DNA of 64,000 nt from Symbiodinium natans (GCA_905221605.1 CAJNDS010002178.1:504193-568192), one strand, 5' to 3'; shown: positions 19,291 to 30,815, counted from the stretch's first letter. Program-made: numbers and translations. Notes: generated by a model not told the origin, from the sequence alone.

Positions 19291-19647
19291 TAGGTGCTTG
19301 GGAAGTGCACGGCACGACTGTCCTTGGGGGTGCGTGATTGACCAGGGTGTGATAGCGCCGGCGCTCGCCTCTGAACCTTCTAGCACACCTCAGTCACAAG
19401 CCATAGCCCCTAAGCTGTAAACCCTAAACCCCAGACCCTAAACTCGAAACCCTAAACCCTAAGCCCTAAGCCCTAAACCCTAAACCCTAAGCCCTAAGCC
19501 CTAAACCCTAACTCTGCCGCACGGCTGTGGCTTAGGGAGTTGCGGGTCGGTCTCAATGTTGCCTTCCGGGTCTAGGTGCAGACAGCTTGGATCATCCCCT
19601 CCCCCACCCCTAACGCCCCAAGAATGCATCGGATGCTTTCCACACCA

Positions 19648-19755
19648 CTTAGAAGCCCTTTCACTTAGTAAGTCTACTTAGCATCCGCTAGACACTGTAC
19701 TTTAATCCCCAGAACCCACCTTTCTAACCCTTCTTACTAAGTCAAAAGAGCTCCC
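19648..19755. mobile_element. TIR element family D, copy 3
   Basis: AGAAGCCCTTTCACTTAGTA at left and CTTACTAAGTCAAAAGAGCT at right are inverted. The interior AATCCCCAGAACCCACCTTT is shared with copy 4. Confidence 0.8.
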
Positions 19756-19833
19756 GCACCCAACCCTACGCGTTCATAGTTGTGGAGGGTAGTGCTTCTT
19801 GCCCATCATCGCTTACAGCATCCGCTAAACCTT

Positions 19834-20007
19834 TTCATGGATAAGCCGGAGGCCATAAAGTCCAACCTCAACGATGGGGGCATCCTCACAAACTACTTGC
19901 AGGACATGAGCGATGCAAAACTGAAGGTTCTTCTTGACATCTTCAATCCGAAGAAGAAAAGAGCCTGTGTGGAAGACACAGGGTGCTTGACAGCGCCTTC
20001 GTGGTGA
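19834..20007 (+). CDS. Putative coding fragment, unknown
   Basis: From ATG at 19837 region the frame reads MDKPEAIKSNLNDGGILTNY, then LQDMSDAKLKVLLDIFNPKK, to a TGA. The profile is helical and charged with plausible codon use. No family recognised. It may be an exon or a gene remnant next to a family D element. Confidence 0.35.
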   Translation, partial: FMDKPEAIKSNLNDGGILTNYLQDMSDAKLKVLLDIFNPKKKRACVEDTGCLTAPSW

Positions 20008-20239
20008 TTGAGGAGCAAAGAAACGGTTGAGACTTGGATGAAAATCCATCCTTCGAAGCATTTCAACGAAGATTAGCCGGGGCTCAGTCTGTGGAATGTT
20101 TGGGTTTAGGGTGACAGGGTTCAGCTTGCCTTGAGAAACTCAATCCCCCAAAGCCCAAAGACTGAAAGAGAGTGTCAAAAGACCTGAAGCCCTAAACCCT
20201 AAACTCCTGCACCTTAAGCCCTAAACCCTAAACCCTAAG

Positions 20240-21640
20240 CCCTAAACCCTAAATTTCAGGCCTAGCGGCACGGGCCGGCCCCCGCCCCCCAAAGCACGAA
20301 ACCTTGAACCTTGGCACTGTCTTCTCTTTCCCGTGTCTTTGTCCTCTCCTTCTCTCTGTCTCTCTTTCTCCTGCCTTCGCCCCCCCTCCCTCCCCCCCCC
20401 CCCCGCGCCGCGCGCGCGCGCGCGCACCCGCATCAGGAGCATCAGTGGGGTTGGTTTGGGGGCCTTAAAAGCATTCTATGCATGCGTTTTGCCTTCGAAA
20501 AACCTTCAGAAAACGCTGTAAACACGTGTTTTTGGGCTTGGGAAGCCTTTTGGGACCCAGGAAAGGGAGCATCATGAGCATCAGCGGCCTCCCCCAGGCC
20601 ATCCAAAACCCCCTTAAACACGCCGATTGTATGTGCTTGAACGCTTGCGTGCCCACGAAACCCCCAAAAGCAAGACCCCGAATGCCCTTAAGGGCATTCG
20701 GGGTCCTGCTGTTCGGGTGTTTTGTAGGCACGAAGCCGTTCGAGCGCGTAAAATGAGCGATTTTAGGGGCGTTTTTACGTGGACCCACAAAACACTCGGT
20801 ATTTACGAGGTTTTCTGCTGTTGGAACACCCCCCCAAACCGAGCATCATGAGCATCAGCTGGGTCTCTGGGCCGTGGGCCCGGACCCCCCCACGAAGCCC
20901 AAGAGAAGCGATGGCTCGATGATGCGCCCGGACCCCGCGCATCAGCAGCATCAGCAGACCCCCCCCCGGACGTGGGTTTCGATGATGCGCACTTTGGGGG
21001 CGGGTCAAGGGCAACAGGGGTGGGGGTCGGAGGCACGCGTGAAAAACCTCATAAAAAGACGGTATTTACGGTGATTTCAGCGTTTTTCAGCATTTTTTAT
21101 TGCCTTGGGCCCGCGGGCCAGGGCTGCTGATGCTCATGATGCTCGCCTGGTTTTGGGCTTCCGGTACCCCCCCCAAACCTTGAAAAACGTGGTTTCGGCC
21201 TGGCGCGCGCCCCATGTGAAAAGCTAGGGCCGATGATGCGCGCCCGTGAGGGTTTAATGGGGTGCTGCGGGTGTTTTGTGGCCTCGGTTTTTCGTAAAAA
21301 CCCATGGTTTTTACGAGGTTTTCGTGCTTTTCGCACCACCGCGTGTTGCGTCCCCTTGGATGCCGTTTTGGAGGCCTCCCGAAGGGCCCCGCGCGAATTT
21401 GAAGCAATTTTGGGCGGGGTCGGCGGCTCGGGCGCTCGCCCCTTAAAGCTAGCGCTTTAGTGCGACGCGGGCTCCGCCCTGGACCACGGGCGGCGCGGGG
21501 GCCGGATTTAAGAGCCTCCGGCTCAAGCCGCCGACCCCGCTGGAGCATAGTTGAGAGGTCTAAACCCGCTCGCATGGTTCGAAGATCATCCCAGCCTGCT
21601 CGGCAGAGTTCTGTGAAACGTTTGGGGGGGGGGTCGGGGG
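20240..21640. other. GC-rich block with palindromes, no gene recognised
   Basis: Composition differs sharply from its surroundings and telomeric units are absent. The string GAGCATCATGAGCATCAG occurs at about 20569 and 20843, with variants near 20430 and 20940 and a reversed one near 21123.

Long frames exist on both strands (for example minus RFTELCRAGWDDLRTM near 21610) but they overlap one another and look like GC-driven frames. Confidence 0.5.
20598..20781. repeat. Long imperfect palindrome
   Basis: Centred between 20689 and 20690. The inner 32 bp (GACCCCGAATGCCCTT and its complement) is perfect, and similarity between arms extends about 90 bp each way. Expected to form a hairpin as DNA or RNA. 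Confidence 0.75.
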
Positions 21641-21666
21641 GCACCACGACAAGCGGCGGGGGGGGT

Positions 21667-21709
<43 letters not shown>

Positions 21710-21733
21710 GGGGGGGGGGTGGGGGGGGGGTGT

Positions 21734-21804
<71 letters not shown>
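21624..21804 (+). repeat. Poly-G tract (~150 nt)
   Basis: Almost pure G with a few T and A interruptions, giving spurious poly-Gly frames. Strong quadruplex potential. Length is likely assembly-dependent. Confidence 0.85.
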
Positions 21805-21805
<1 letters not shown>

Positions 21806-22001
21806 AAACGCTGATTTTGCTGAGGGCGCCCCTACCCCCCTGTGCTGAACCGCCTGTTTACGCTGTGCGGGTGGCGCGGTCCTCCACGAAAAAATTGTGC
21901 ACCGACCCCCCCCCCCCCCCCGCGTTTTGGGGGGGTAAGGAGGGAAAGAGGGAGGTTTTCACTCCTCAAACCCATCCAACACGCCGCCAGGGTCGGCGGA
22001 C

Positions 22002-22138
22002 CCTAAACCCTAAACCCTAAACCCCAAACCCTGAACCCTAAACCCTAAACCCTAAACCCTAAACCCTAAACCCTAAACCCTAAACCCTAAACCCTAAACC
22101 CTAAACCCTAAACCCTAAACCCTAAACCCTAAACCCTA
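22002..22138 (+). repeat. Telomeric array (CCCTAAA)n
   Basis: About nineteen units directly after the GC-rich block and before a short exon-like island. Confidence 0.92.
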
Positions 22139-22173
22139 TCAACTTTGCTCAGATTGTGCGGGACAGCTCCGAA
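22138..22173 (+). CDS. Possible small exon
   Basis: Reads INFAQIVRDSSE and then G|GCCCC, a GC donor. It abuts the telomeric array. Too short to identify. Confidence 0.3.
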
Positions 22174-22175
22174 GG

Positions 22176-22895
22176 CCCCTGAGACTGCAAAGATCCCTGG
22201 ACAAGGGAAGGGAATTCGAATAGTAGGGTTTGGGGTTTAGGGTTTAGGGTTTACTGTGACGCCCCAAGCCCTCAACTCCTATATACACCCAACAAGAAAG
22301 TGTTTATGATTTAGGGTTTGGGTTGGGGGTTTGGGTTTAGGGTTTTGGAAAGACCCAAGCTTCAAACCCCCACACTCGAGCTCACACCCCAGCAAGCACC
22401 ACAGGTTAAACGTTACCTTGCACGGGGCATGAGGGAATTCGGGATTTAGAGCTTCATGGTTTGCGGGTTTAGGGTTTCAGGGTTTACGGCTATGCTTACT
22501 GATTCTCCGTCATGAAAATCGGGAATTGACGCCCGCACAATCCCTTGAAGGGGCAACACGGGGAAAACACGGCCCTAATTCCCTGATCGCCGACTAAGAA
22601 CCCATCCCAAACTTCCATTTCTACCTTTGTAGTTACTACTCATGGCTTAAGTACCCTCAACAAATAATGAGAATCCTTACGTCGCTTTTTTGAGGAAGAA
22701 TATTGTGTTTATTTATTGGGGTTCTTACCAAACAGTAGGTAAGAATCCTCCTGAAGCCCTAAATCCTAAGCCCTAAACCCAAAATCCCCCGCTTTTAGAC
22801 CAGAACATACGGGCCCCGAGCTTAGGGAACTGGCGGCATGTTTTTATCGCTTAGGCTTAGGCTTGAAATGAGCTACAGGATAGCTTTGGAAATGG
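22176..22895. other. Unique island, no gene recognised
   Basis: Mixed sequence with a few telomeric units. A possible TIR pair is GTTCTTACC with GGTAAGAATCC near 22720-22750. Near 22862 a frame reads EMSYRIALEME before telomeric repeats. Confidence 0.3.
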
Positions 22896-22898
22896 AGA

Positions 22899-23263
22899 AG
22901 GGTTTAGGGTTTAGGGTTTAGGGTTTAGGGTTTAGGGTTTAGGGTTTAGGCTTTAAGGGGCTAGGCTTCTTGCTTTGTCAGAGCTTTCAGGTGCCGGTTT
23001 CATAGCCGAAGGGCTTGGGCTTGACGGGCTTGACGGGCTCTGACGCCCTAAACCCTAAACCCTAAGCCCTAAACCCTAAACCCGATAAATCCTAAACCCT
23101 AAACCCTAAACCCCAATTAAACCCTAATTAAACTCTAAACCCTAGACCCCCGACCCTAGACCCTAAAACCCTAAACCCTAAGTAAATCCCTAAACCCTAC
23201 GCCCTGAACCCTAAACCCTAAACCCTAAACCCTAAACCCTAAACCCTAAACCCTAAACCCTAT
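22899..23263. repeat. G-strand then C-strand telomeric arrays
   Basis: TTTAGGG units at 22899-22950 and degenerate CCCTAAA units at 23041-23263 face each other across a unique spacer. Confidence 0.85.
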
Positions 23264-23298
23264 TCAGACCCTCTTAAGCCCCTAGTCCCAGCAGAGGC

Positions 23299-23361
23299 GT
23301 GAACAGGAAGCTGAAGCGAGCCTTCGATGCCATGAAGGTGGAGATGCAGGATCTGAAGGAC
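23299..23361 (+). CDS. Coiled-coil exon
   Basis: Reads VNRKLKRAFDAMKVEMQDLK, amphipathic with heptad spacing and strongly GC-rich third positions. Acceptor CAGCAGAG, then telomeric repeats on the 3' side. Could be a C-terminal exon of the upstream channel or a separate gene ending at 25134. Confidence 0.5.
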
Positions 23362-23362
23362 A

Positions 23363-23427
23363 TTTCGGGTTTAGGGTTTAGGGTTTAGGGTTTAGGGTTT
23401 AGGGTTTAGGGTTTAGGGTTTAGGGTA
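23363..23427 (-). repeat. Telomeric array (TTTAGGG)n
   Basis: About nine units immediately after the coiled-coil exon. Confidence 0.9.
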
Positions 23428-23761
23428 AATTGTACCCCTCCCTTGCTTCTGAAGGACGCCTCATGGCTTGGTGGGCCGTAGAAGGGGTTTGCTGGGGACT
23501 CCTGGGTTCAGAAGTTGTAGGGGTTTGTAGGGGTTTCAGCCCTAAACCCTAAGCCCTAAACCCTAAACCCTAAACCGGGTTCAGGGTTTGGGGGGTCGGG
23601 GGGCCTCAGGGGCTTCGGGGTAGGGAGGGTCGGTCGAAGGTCTGCGGTGGGCTTTCGGGACGCGAATTTCCAACACCTAAACCAGAAGGGGGTTTAGGGT
23701 TTAGGGTTTAGGGTTTAGAAGCCTAAACCCTTTGAGCCCCAAAAGCATAATACTGCTACCC

Positions 23762-23870
23762 CCAAACCCTAAACCCTAAACCCTAAACCCTAAACCCTAA
23801 ACCCTAAACCCTAAACCCTAAACCCTAAACCCTAAACCCTAAACCCTAAACCCTAAACCCTAAACCCTAA
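23762..23870 (+). repeat. Telomeric array (CCCTAAA)n
   Basis: About fifteen units. Confidence 0.92.
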
Positions 23871-23935
23871 CCTTCAACCCTAGTCCTCCTCGACCCTCGA
23901 CTCTGCACCCTAAAGCACCGAAGCCTTCGCATCAG

Positions 23936-23965
23936 GAGGAGATTCGCGAGATGCGTGAAGCAGAG
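23936..23965 (+). CDS. Possible micro-exon, charged helix
   Basis: Reads EEIREMREAE between acceptor GCATCAG and GC donor GAG|GCTCCC, after which a telomeric array starts. Fits a coiled-coil protein. Confidence 0.4.
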
Positions 23966-24409
23966 GCTCCCTAAACCCTAAACCCTAAACCCTAAACCCT
24001 AAACCCTAAACCCTAAACCTTAAACCCTAAACCCTTAAACCCTTAAACCCGTAAAAATTTGCAAACCCTAAACCCTAAGCCTTTAATTCTTTTGCGAGGC
24101 CTTTGCAGGTTTGGGGTTTTGGATGGCTTGGGATGGTTTAGCGGTAAGGGTTTAGGTTTTAGGGGTTAGGGTTTAGGTTTTAGGTTTTAGGGTTTGAAGC
24201 TGACGGTTCGGGGGATGGGCGTGGGGGTTGTCGGGTTTGGGATTCAGGGCATATCGCAGGGATTCGGCTCTAGCAGACTAGGCGCTATCTTGGTTCAGGA
24301 ACCCCTAAACCCCAAACCCTGAACCCCTCAGCCCTAACAACCTCTAAGCCCTAACAACCCCTCAGCCCCAACAACCCCTAAGCCCTAACAACCCCGAAGC
24401 CTAAACCTT

Positions 24410-24495
24410 ACAACCCTAAACCCTCAACCCTAAACCCTAAACCCTGAACCCTAAACCCTAAACCCTAAACCCTAAACCCTAAACCCTAAACCTAA
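24410..24495 (+). repeat. Telomeric array (CCCTAAA)n
   Basis: About twelve units with one CCCTGAA. Confidence 0.88.
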
Positions 24496-24544
24496 ATCCG
24501 AAGGACTTCGGACCCCCAACTAAGGTGCCGTTAGGCCTGTGCAG

Positions 24545-24583
24545 GCCCTGACCTCGGACCGCAAGAAGACCCTCCACCTCTAG
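24545..24583 (+). CDS. Possible terminal exon or alternative 3' end
   Basis: After acceptor CTGTGCAG the frame reads ALTSDRKKTLHL and stops at TAG. Basic and short; identity unknown. Confidence 0.3.
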   Translation, partial: ALTSDRKKTLHL

Positions 24584-24929
24584 GTCTCTTTTGACTTCTC
24601 TAGGCTAAACCCTAAACCCTAAACCCTAAACCCTAAACCCTAAACCCAAATACCCAAATACCCCAAAAACCCCACGCCCTAGCGGTTTTGGGGTATACAG
24701 GCTTTGGGTCAAGGTGTGTGGGGTTGTCGTGCAATCCGGGGCCACAATCTGGATCTGCCATCAGCTTGGGGTTTAGGGTTTAGGGTTCAGGGTTTAGGGT
24801 TTAGGGATTAGGGTTTAGGGTTTCGGGTTTAGGCTGTAGGGTGTAGGGTTTAGGGTTACTTGCCTGTTTCGGATCTAATGGGAGCTGTGACACCCGAAGC
24901 CCGAAACCCCTAAACCCATAGACCCTAAA

Positions 24930-25043
24930 CCTTAAACCTTAAACCCTAAACCCTAAACCCTAAACCCTAAACCCTAAACCTTAAACCCTAAACCTTAAAC
25001 CCATAAACCCATAAACCCATAAACCCTAAACCCTAAACCCTCC
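24930..25043 (+). repeat. Telomeric array with CCTTAAA and CCATAAA variants
   Basis: About fifteen units containing CCTTAAA and CCATAAA runs. Confidence 0.88.
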
Positions 25044-25059
25044 AAGTAAGACCTGGCAG

Positions 25060-25134
25060 GTCCGCGACCGCGCCATGCGCCAGATGCAGAACGCCATAGA
25101 ATCCTCCGACGGCGACGACGACAGCAGCATGTGA
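25060..25134 (+). CDS. 3'-terminal exon, acidic tail
   Basis: After acceptor CCTGGCAG the phase-0 frame reads VRDRAMRQMQNAIESSDGDD and ends DSSM-TGA at 25134. Helical, then acidic C-terminus, GC-rich third positions. The most convincing gene end in this part of the window; may end the coiled-coil set beginning at 23299 or the channel gene. Confidence 0.55.
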   Translation, partial: VRDRAMRQMQNAIESSDGDDDSSM

Positions 25135-25139
25135 AGGGA

Positions 25140-26430
25140 CTCGCCGAGAGCTTAGGGCTTTTTGAATCTAGGGATGTGTGTTTAGGGTTTAGGGTTTAAG
25201 GTTTAGGGTTTAGGGCTGTTTTCTAAAGCCAAAGTAAGCCCATATCCTAGAAACCCGGAAACCCTAAAGCCCTAAGACCCTGGAACCCTATAACCCTAGA
25301 AGCCGAACACCTTAGACCCCTAAAACCCCAGAACCCTAAAGCCCGAAAACCCCTAAAGCCCCGAACCTACATGGTTCCAAAAGCCAACATGGGCCGCGGG
25401 AGCCGAGGGTTTAGGGTTTAAGGTTCAGGTTCAGGGTTGAGGATTTAGGCTTACAGGGTTTGGCCGGGTAGTGGAGATGTGAGCCCTAAACCCTAAGCCC
25501 TAGACCTTAAACCCTAAACCCTAAACCCTAAACCCTAAATTGATTGCCGAGCCAATTGTTCACCTTAGACAGTCCTTACGCAGCCGCGCAATTGCCCCGA
25601 AGCAACTCCCGGCATCCCTCATAGGGTTCCCATGGGCCTTCATTATCAGCCCGAAACTAAACCTTAAGCCCAAGACCCTAAACCCTGAAGCCCCTCAAAG
25701 CCCTGAACTCCAAAGAGACCCTCCCAGGGAGCCTAAGAAGAGTCCCTACCCTCAACCCTCAACCCTCCAATGGGTTTAGGGTGCAGGGTTTAGGGTTTCG
25801 GGTTTAGGGCTTAGGGTTTAGGGTTTAGGGCCCTTTTAAGCGGATGGGGCGGGGGAAACTACCCTGCCAGCCGTTCATGATGCTCAAGCATCCTATCGCA
25901 AAGTCGACCTCTGATTCGTTCTCTTTGTCGGGTTTAGGGTTTAGGGTTTAGGGTTTAGGGTTTAGGGCTTTGAGATTAGGATCCAGGACGGATGCACACC
26001 TTGAAGCCTGAGTCCTAAACCCCAAACCCTCATCCCACCCGACTAATCTCTACACCCGAGGTAGGGCTTTTGGGGACTACATTCGAGGCTTCTGGCAATC
26101 CAAGAGAGGGCCTTCTGGAGGATCAAAGCAACCCTAAGCCCTAAGCCCTAAGCCCTAAGCCCTAAACTGAAGCGAGCTGCGGGCGCTGCGATGAGCAGCA
26201 GCGAGCGTGCAGGGGGCGACAGCCCCTGCCAGCTCCGGAGCAGGCGCGACAGTCGCTGCGAAGGAGCTCCGGCACCGGCTGGGTGCCGGCGCACGCGACA
26301 GGCGTGCTGGAGCATAAGAGAAATATATGACCCTAAACCTTGGGTCGGCTCGCGACCATCCTAGGATTCAGGGCCTTTCGGGTTTGGGATTCAGGGCCTT
26401 TAGGCCTAGGGTTTAGGATTCGGGGCCTTT
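25140..26430. other. Telomeric remnants and unique islands
   Basis: Scattered TTTAGGG and CCCTAAA units. An island at 25885-25935 reads PFMMLKHPIAKSTSDSFSLS on the + strand. A GC-rich island at 26165-26310 has nested inverted repeats (GCTCCGG and GGTGCCGG type) and no clear frame. Confidence 0.35.
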
Positions 26431-26437
26431 AGGGCCC

Positions 26438-28985
26438 CTTACGGGGAAGACCGCTTACGCAGGAAGGCCCCCAAACAAGGCTCCAAATGAGGGGTGTCCC
26501 AGGATCGGCCCCTCTGGCGGGGGTGCTCTGGTGGGGGTGCTCTGGCGGGGGTCACTCTAAAGGCCCTGCCCCAGGATTTGGCCGGACCCGTAGTAAAAAT
26601 GCGATTTTTTAGTATTGAAAAACGATGGTTTTGGGTGACCCTCCGCTTTACGGGGAAGGCCCCTTACGGGGAAGGCCCCTTACGGGGAAGGCCCCTTACG
26701 GGGAAGGCCCCTTACGGGGAAGGCCCCTTACATGGAAGGCCCCTTACGGGGAAGGCCCCTTTACGGGGAAGGCCCCTTACGGGGAAGGCCCCTTACTGTG
26801 ACAGGATGCTCTGGCGGGGGTGCTCTGTTGGGGGTGCTCTGGCGGGGGTGCTCTGGTGGGGGTGCTCTGGCGGGGGTCACTCTAAAGGCCCTGCCCCAGG
26901 ATTTGGCCGGACCCGTAGAAAAAATGCGATTTTTTAGTATTGAAAAACGATGGTTTTGGTTGACCCTCCGTTTTACGTTTTACGGGGAAGGCTCTTTACG
27001 GGGAAGGCCCCTTACGGAAAAGGCCCCACGGGGAAGGCCCCTTACAGGGAAGGCCCCTTACGGGGAAGGCCCCTTACGGGGAAGGACCCTTACGGGGAAG
27101 GCCCCTTACGGGGAAGGCCCCTTACGGGGAAGACCCTTACGGGGAAGGCCCCTTACGGGGAAGGCCCCTTACGGGGAAGGCCCCTTACGTGGGAAGGCCC
27201 CTTACGAGGAAGGCCTTTTATGGGGAAGGCCCCTTACAGGGAAGGCCCCGTACGGGGAAGAGGGAAGGCCCCTTACGGGGAAGGCCCCTTACGGGGAAGG
27301 CCCAAGGCTTTAGAGGGAAGGCCCCAAGGCCCGGAAAACCTTGCGGGGAAGGCCTCTTGCGTGGAAGGCTCCTTACTGTGGCGGGATGCTCTGGCGGGGG
27401 TGCTCTGGCAGGGGTGCTCTGGTGGGGGTGCTCTGGCGGGGGTCACTCTAAAGGCCCTGCCCCAGGAAGGCCCCTTACGGGGAAGGGCCCTTACGCCCTT
27501 ACGAGGAAGGCCGCTTACGCAGGAAGGCCCCCAAACAAGGCTCCAAATGAGGGGTGTCCCAGGAGCGGCCCCAAAGTGCTCGATTCTAATGTGATTTAGT
27601 CAAGAAGTCATATAGCGGGAAATGACACCCTAGTTTTCCAGATTTCGGGCCTTACGGGGAGGCCCCTTACGGGGAAGGCCCCTTATAAGGGGGGAAGGGC
27701 AGGCCCCCTTATGCTCTGGCGGGGGTGCTCTGGTGGGGGTGCTCTGGTGGGGCGGGGGTGCTCTGGTGGGGGTGCTCTGGCGGGGGTCACTCTAAAGGCC
27801 CTGCCCCAGGATTTGGCCGGACCCGTAGTAAAAATGCGATTTTTTAGTATTGAAAAACGATGGTTTCGGGTGACCCTCCGTTTTACGGGGAAGGCCCCTT
27901 ACGGGGAAGGCCGGTTACGGGGAAGGCCCCTTACGGGGAAGGCCCCTTACGGGGAAGGCCCCTTACGGGGAAGGCCCCTTACGGGGAAGGCCCCTTACGG
28001 GAAGGCCCCTTACGGGGAAGGCCCCTCACGGGGAAGGCACCTTACGGGGAAGGCCCCTTACGGGGAAGGCCCTTACATGGAAGGGGTGCTCTGGCGGGGG
28101 TCACTCTAAAGGCCCTGCCCCAGGATTTGGCCGGACCCGTAGAAAAAATGCGATTTTTTAGTATTGAAAAATGATGGTTTTGGTTGACCCTTTTTACGGG
28201 AAGGCCCCTTACGGGGGAAGGCCCCTTACGAGGAAGGCCCCTTACGGGGAAGGCCCCTTACGGGGAAGGCCCCTTACGGGGAAGGCCCCTTACGGGGAAG
28301 GCCCCTTTACGGGGAAGGCCCCTTACGGGGAAGGCCCCTTTCGAGGAAGGCCCCTTACAGGGAAGGCCCCTTACGGGGAAGGGTCAAGGCTTTAGGTGGA
28401 AGGCCCCTTACTGTGGCGGGATGCTCTGGCGGGGGTGCTCTGGCGGGGGTGCTCTGGTGGGGGTGCTCTGGCGGGGGTCACTCTAAAGGCCCTGCCCCAG
28501 GAAGGCCCCTTACGGGGAAGGCCCCTTACGGGCAAGGCCCTTTATGGGGAAGGCCCCTTACGGGGAAGGCCCCTTTACGGGGAAGGCCCCTTACGGGAAG
28601 GCCCCTTATGGGGAAGGCCCCAAGGCCCCTTACGGGGAAGGCCCCTTACAGGGGAAGGCCCCTTACGGGGAAGGCCCCTTATGGGGAAGGCCCCTGACAC
28701 GGAAGGCCCCTTACGGAGCTTACGGGGAAGGCCCCTTACGGGGAAGGCCCCTGACGGGGAAGGCCCCTTACGGGGAAGGCCCCCGGGGAAGGCCCCTTAC
28801 GGGGAATGCCTGTTACGGCTTACGGGGAAGGCCCCTTACGGGGAAGGCCCCTTACGGGGAAGGCCCCTTACGGGGAAGGCCCCTTACCGGGAAGGCCCCT
28901 TACGGGGAAGGCCCCTTACGGGCAAGGCCCCTTACGGGGAAGGCCCCTTTACGGGGAAGGCCCCTTGCGGGGAAGGCCGGGGAAC
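26438..28985 (+). repeat. 16-bp satellite with higher-order insert
   Basis: The basic unit is GGGGAAGGCCCCTTAC, with more than 100 near-identical copies. It is interrupted about six times by a block holding repeated GGGGGTGCTCTGGC units, then CACTCTAAAGGCCCTGCCCC and usually GGATTTGGCCGGACCCGTAG with ATTTTTTAGTATTGAAAA (about 26498, 26805, 27376, 27711, 28083, 28417).

Sixteen is not a multiple of three, so every + frame cycles through the same 16-residue peptide (GKAPYGEGPLRGRPLT). The long frames here are therefore not evidence of coding. Confidence 0.9.
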
Positions 28986-29900
28986 ACTCCCCGATCCCTT
29001 TCATTTCCAAGTTTTGCCCGTCCCCGACCCCCACCAAAAAAGCTTTCGGCAGGAGGCCTCCGTGGGAGGTGCCCTCGAAACTCACGAAACCTTAAGCCTA
29101 CAAACCTCAATCCGAGGAACAAACAGCGTGGAATATGAGAGGAGAGCCGACAACAAACTATAAGAAAAAACCCTAAACCCGACCAAGGTCATAAATTGGG
29201 TGGGTGGGTTGGGAGAGGACGTGAACCTTGGCGCACACCACAACACACGCCCTGCGTGGTGGTGTGCGCGGAGCGTGTGACACACCCTAAACCCTAAACC
29301 CTGAACCCTAAACCCTAAACCCTAAACCCTAAACTGGTTTAGGGTTCAGGGTGGGTATTTCAAGGCAATCAGAGGGGTCCACATGCGTAGCAGACGTAGC
29401 ACCCGCGGCCCCAATACGGGGCCGCGAAGACAGCCGCTAGGCCGAAACCAACAAGTGGCGCAGCAAAGGTTGGCGCCTTCCACCAAAGCCCTAAACCTGA
29501 ACCCTGAACCCTGAACCCTGAACCCTAAACCCTAAACCCTAGGATTTAGGGCTTCAAGGTCTAGGGTCGGAAGTCTGGGACTGGACGTGCTTTGCCCGTA
29601 TTTTGGGGGGTCGGCCTTCGCCTTTGTGCAGAGACCTCACCAGGGCCAGGTCTAGGACGAAGAGTTAAGGGTTTAGAGTTTATATAGGGTTTAGGGTTTA
29701 GGGTATAGGGTTTAGGGTTTAGGGTTTAGGGTTTGCGGTTTAGGGCTAGACCCTAACGCTTTGAGCCCTTGGCATCCTACAGTCGTGCAATCCAAGTTTG
29801 AACGTGGGCTTCCTTGATGGATCGCTGTTCAGGGTTTAGGGTTTAGGGTTTAGGGTATAGGGTTTAGGGTTTAGGGTTTAGGGTTTAGGGTTACCCCGCA
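28986..29900. other. Unique islands between short telomeric arrays
   Basis: Arrays at about 29285-29335, 29680-29740 and 29829-29893. At 29403-29425 CGCGGCCCC and GGGGCCGCG form a 9-bp stem with a 5-nt loop. No gene recognised. Confidence 0.4.
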
Positions 29901-29959
29901 GCCTAAACCTAAATAAGTATGGTTAAGGGCAGTTTAGGGTGCATTGAAGGTAGCTGCAG

Positions 29960-29991
29960 TGATGATTCTCGGGTACATAGAAGAAGCCTGG
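29960..29991 (+). CDS. Possible micro-exon
   Basis: Reads MILGYIEEAW between acceptor AGCTGCAG and canonical donor TGG|GTAAGA. Confidence 0.4.
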
Positions 29992-30029
29992 GTAAGATCG
30001 TGTTTATCAAGCTTCAAGTGTGTGAAGCT

Positions 30030-30205
30030 TTTAGGGTTTAGGGTTTGGTTTGGGGTTTATGGTTTGGGGTTTGGGGTTTGAGGTTTGGGGTTTGGGGTTT
30101 GCGGTTTGGGGTTTGCGGTTTGGGGTTTGGGTTTGGGGTTTTGGGTTTAGGGTTTGGGGTTTGGGGTTTGGGGTTTGGGGTTTGGGGTTTAGGGTTTAGG
30201 GTTTA
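30030..30205 (-). repeat. TTTGGGG variant array
   Basis: About twenty TTTGGGG or GTTTGCG units with TTTAGGG at the ends. Confidence 0.88.
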
Positions 30206-30261
30206 GGTTCAGGAGTTTAGAGAAACCTCACCTTGACTGGGGACGCCCATCGCCCCCGCAG

Positions 30262-30300
30262 GCATCTCCCCCATCGGAGTTTGCGCAGATGCAGTCTCAG
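30262..30300 (+). CDS. Possible micro-exon
   Basis: Reads ASPPSEFAQMQSQ between acceptor CCCCGCAG and GC donor CAG|GCAACG, phase 0 at both ends. Confidence 0.42.
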
Positions 30301-30699
30301 GCAACGCCCCTCATAGTGATCAGGTTTCAGGGTTCAGGGTTCAGGGTTTAGGGTTTGCGGTTTACGGTTTACGGCTTACGGCTTACGGTTTAGAGTAACT
30401 AGGTAAACCTTTTTAGTACACCTAGTGAAGCCAGTAATCTAGCAAACCCAGTAAGCCCGGTAAACCCATCAAGCTCAGCGAGCTCGGTGAGCCCTAGACC
30501 CTAGGGCCCGAAGCCCTAGAGCGCAAACCCTATGCCCTAAACCCTAAACCCTAAACCCCCAAACCCTAAACCCTAAGCCTAAGACCACAGCTGTAAACCT
30601 ACAATGCTCCCATTCTGCAACCACACCCGGCTGTCGAGGATTCAGGGTTTTAGGGCTGCGGGTTTAGGTGTTGGGGGGTTCAGGGTTTGTGGGTTTAGG

Positions 30700-30815
30700 G
30701 TTGAGGGTTGAGGGTTTAGGGTTTAGGGCCTGGCAGTTTAGGTTTAGGGTTTAGGGTTTAGGGTTTAGGGTTTAGGGTTTAGGGTTTAGGGTTTAGGGTT
30801 TAGGGTTTAGGGCAT
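30700..30815 (-). repeat. Telomeric array (TTTAGGG)n
   Basis: About fourteen units. Confidence 0.9.

Noticed and set aside
21460-22020. Poly-Gly protein frame
   Set aside because: Produced by the ~150-nt G run; no coding signal on either side.
26494-29163. Many long + frames rich in GKAPYGEGPLRGRPLT
   Set aside because: All three frames are open because the 16-bp unit lacks stops; each gives the same peptide cycle.
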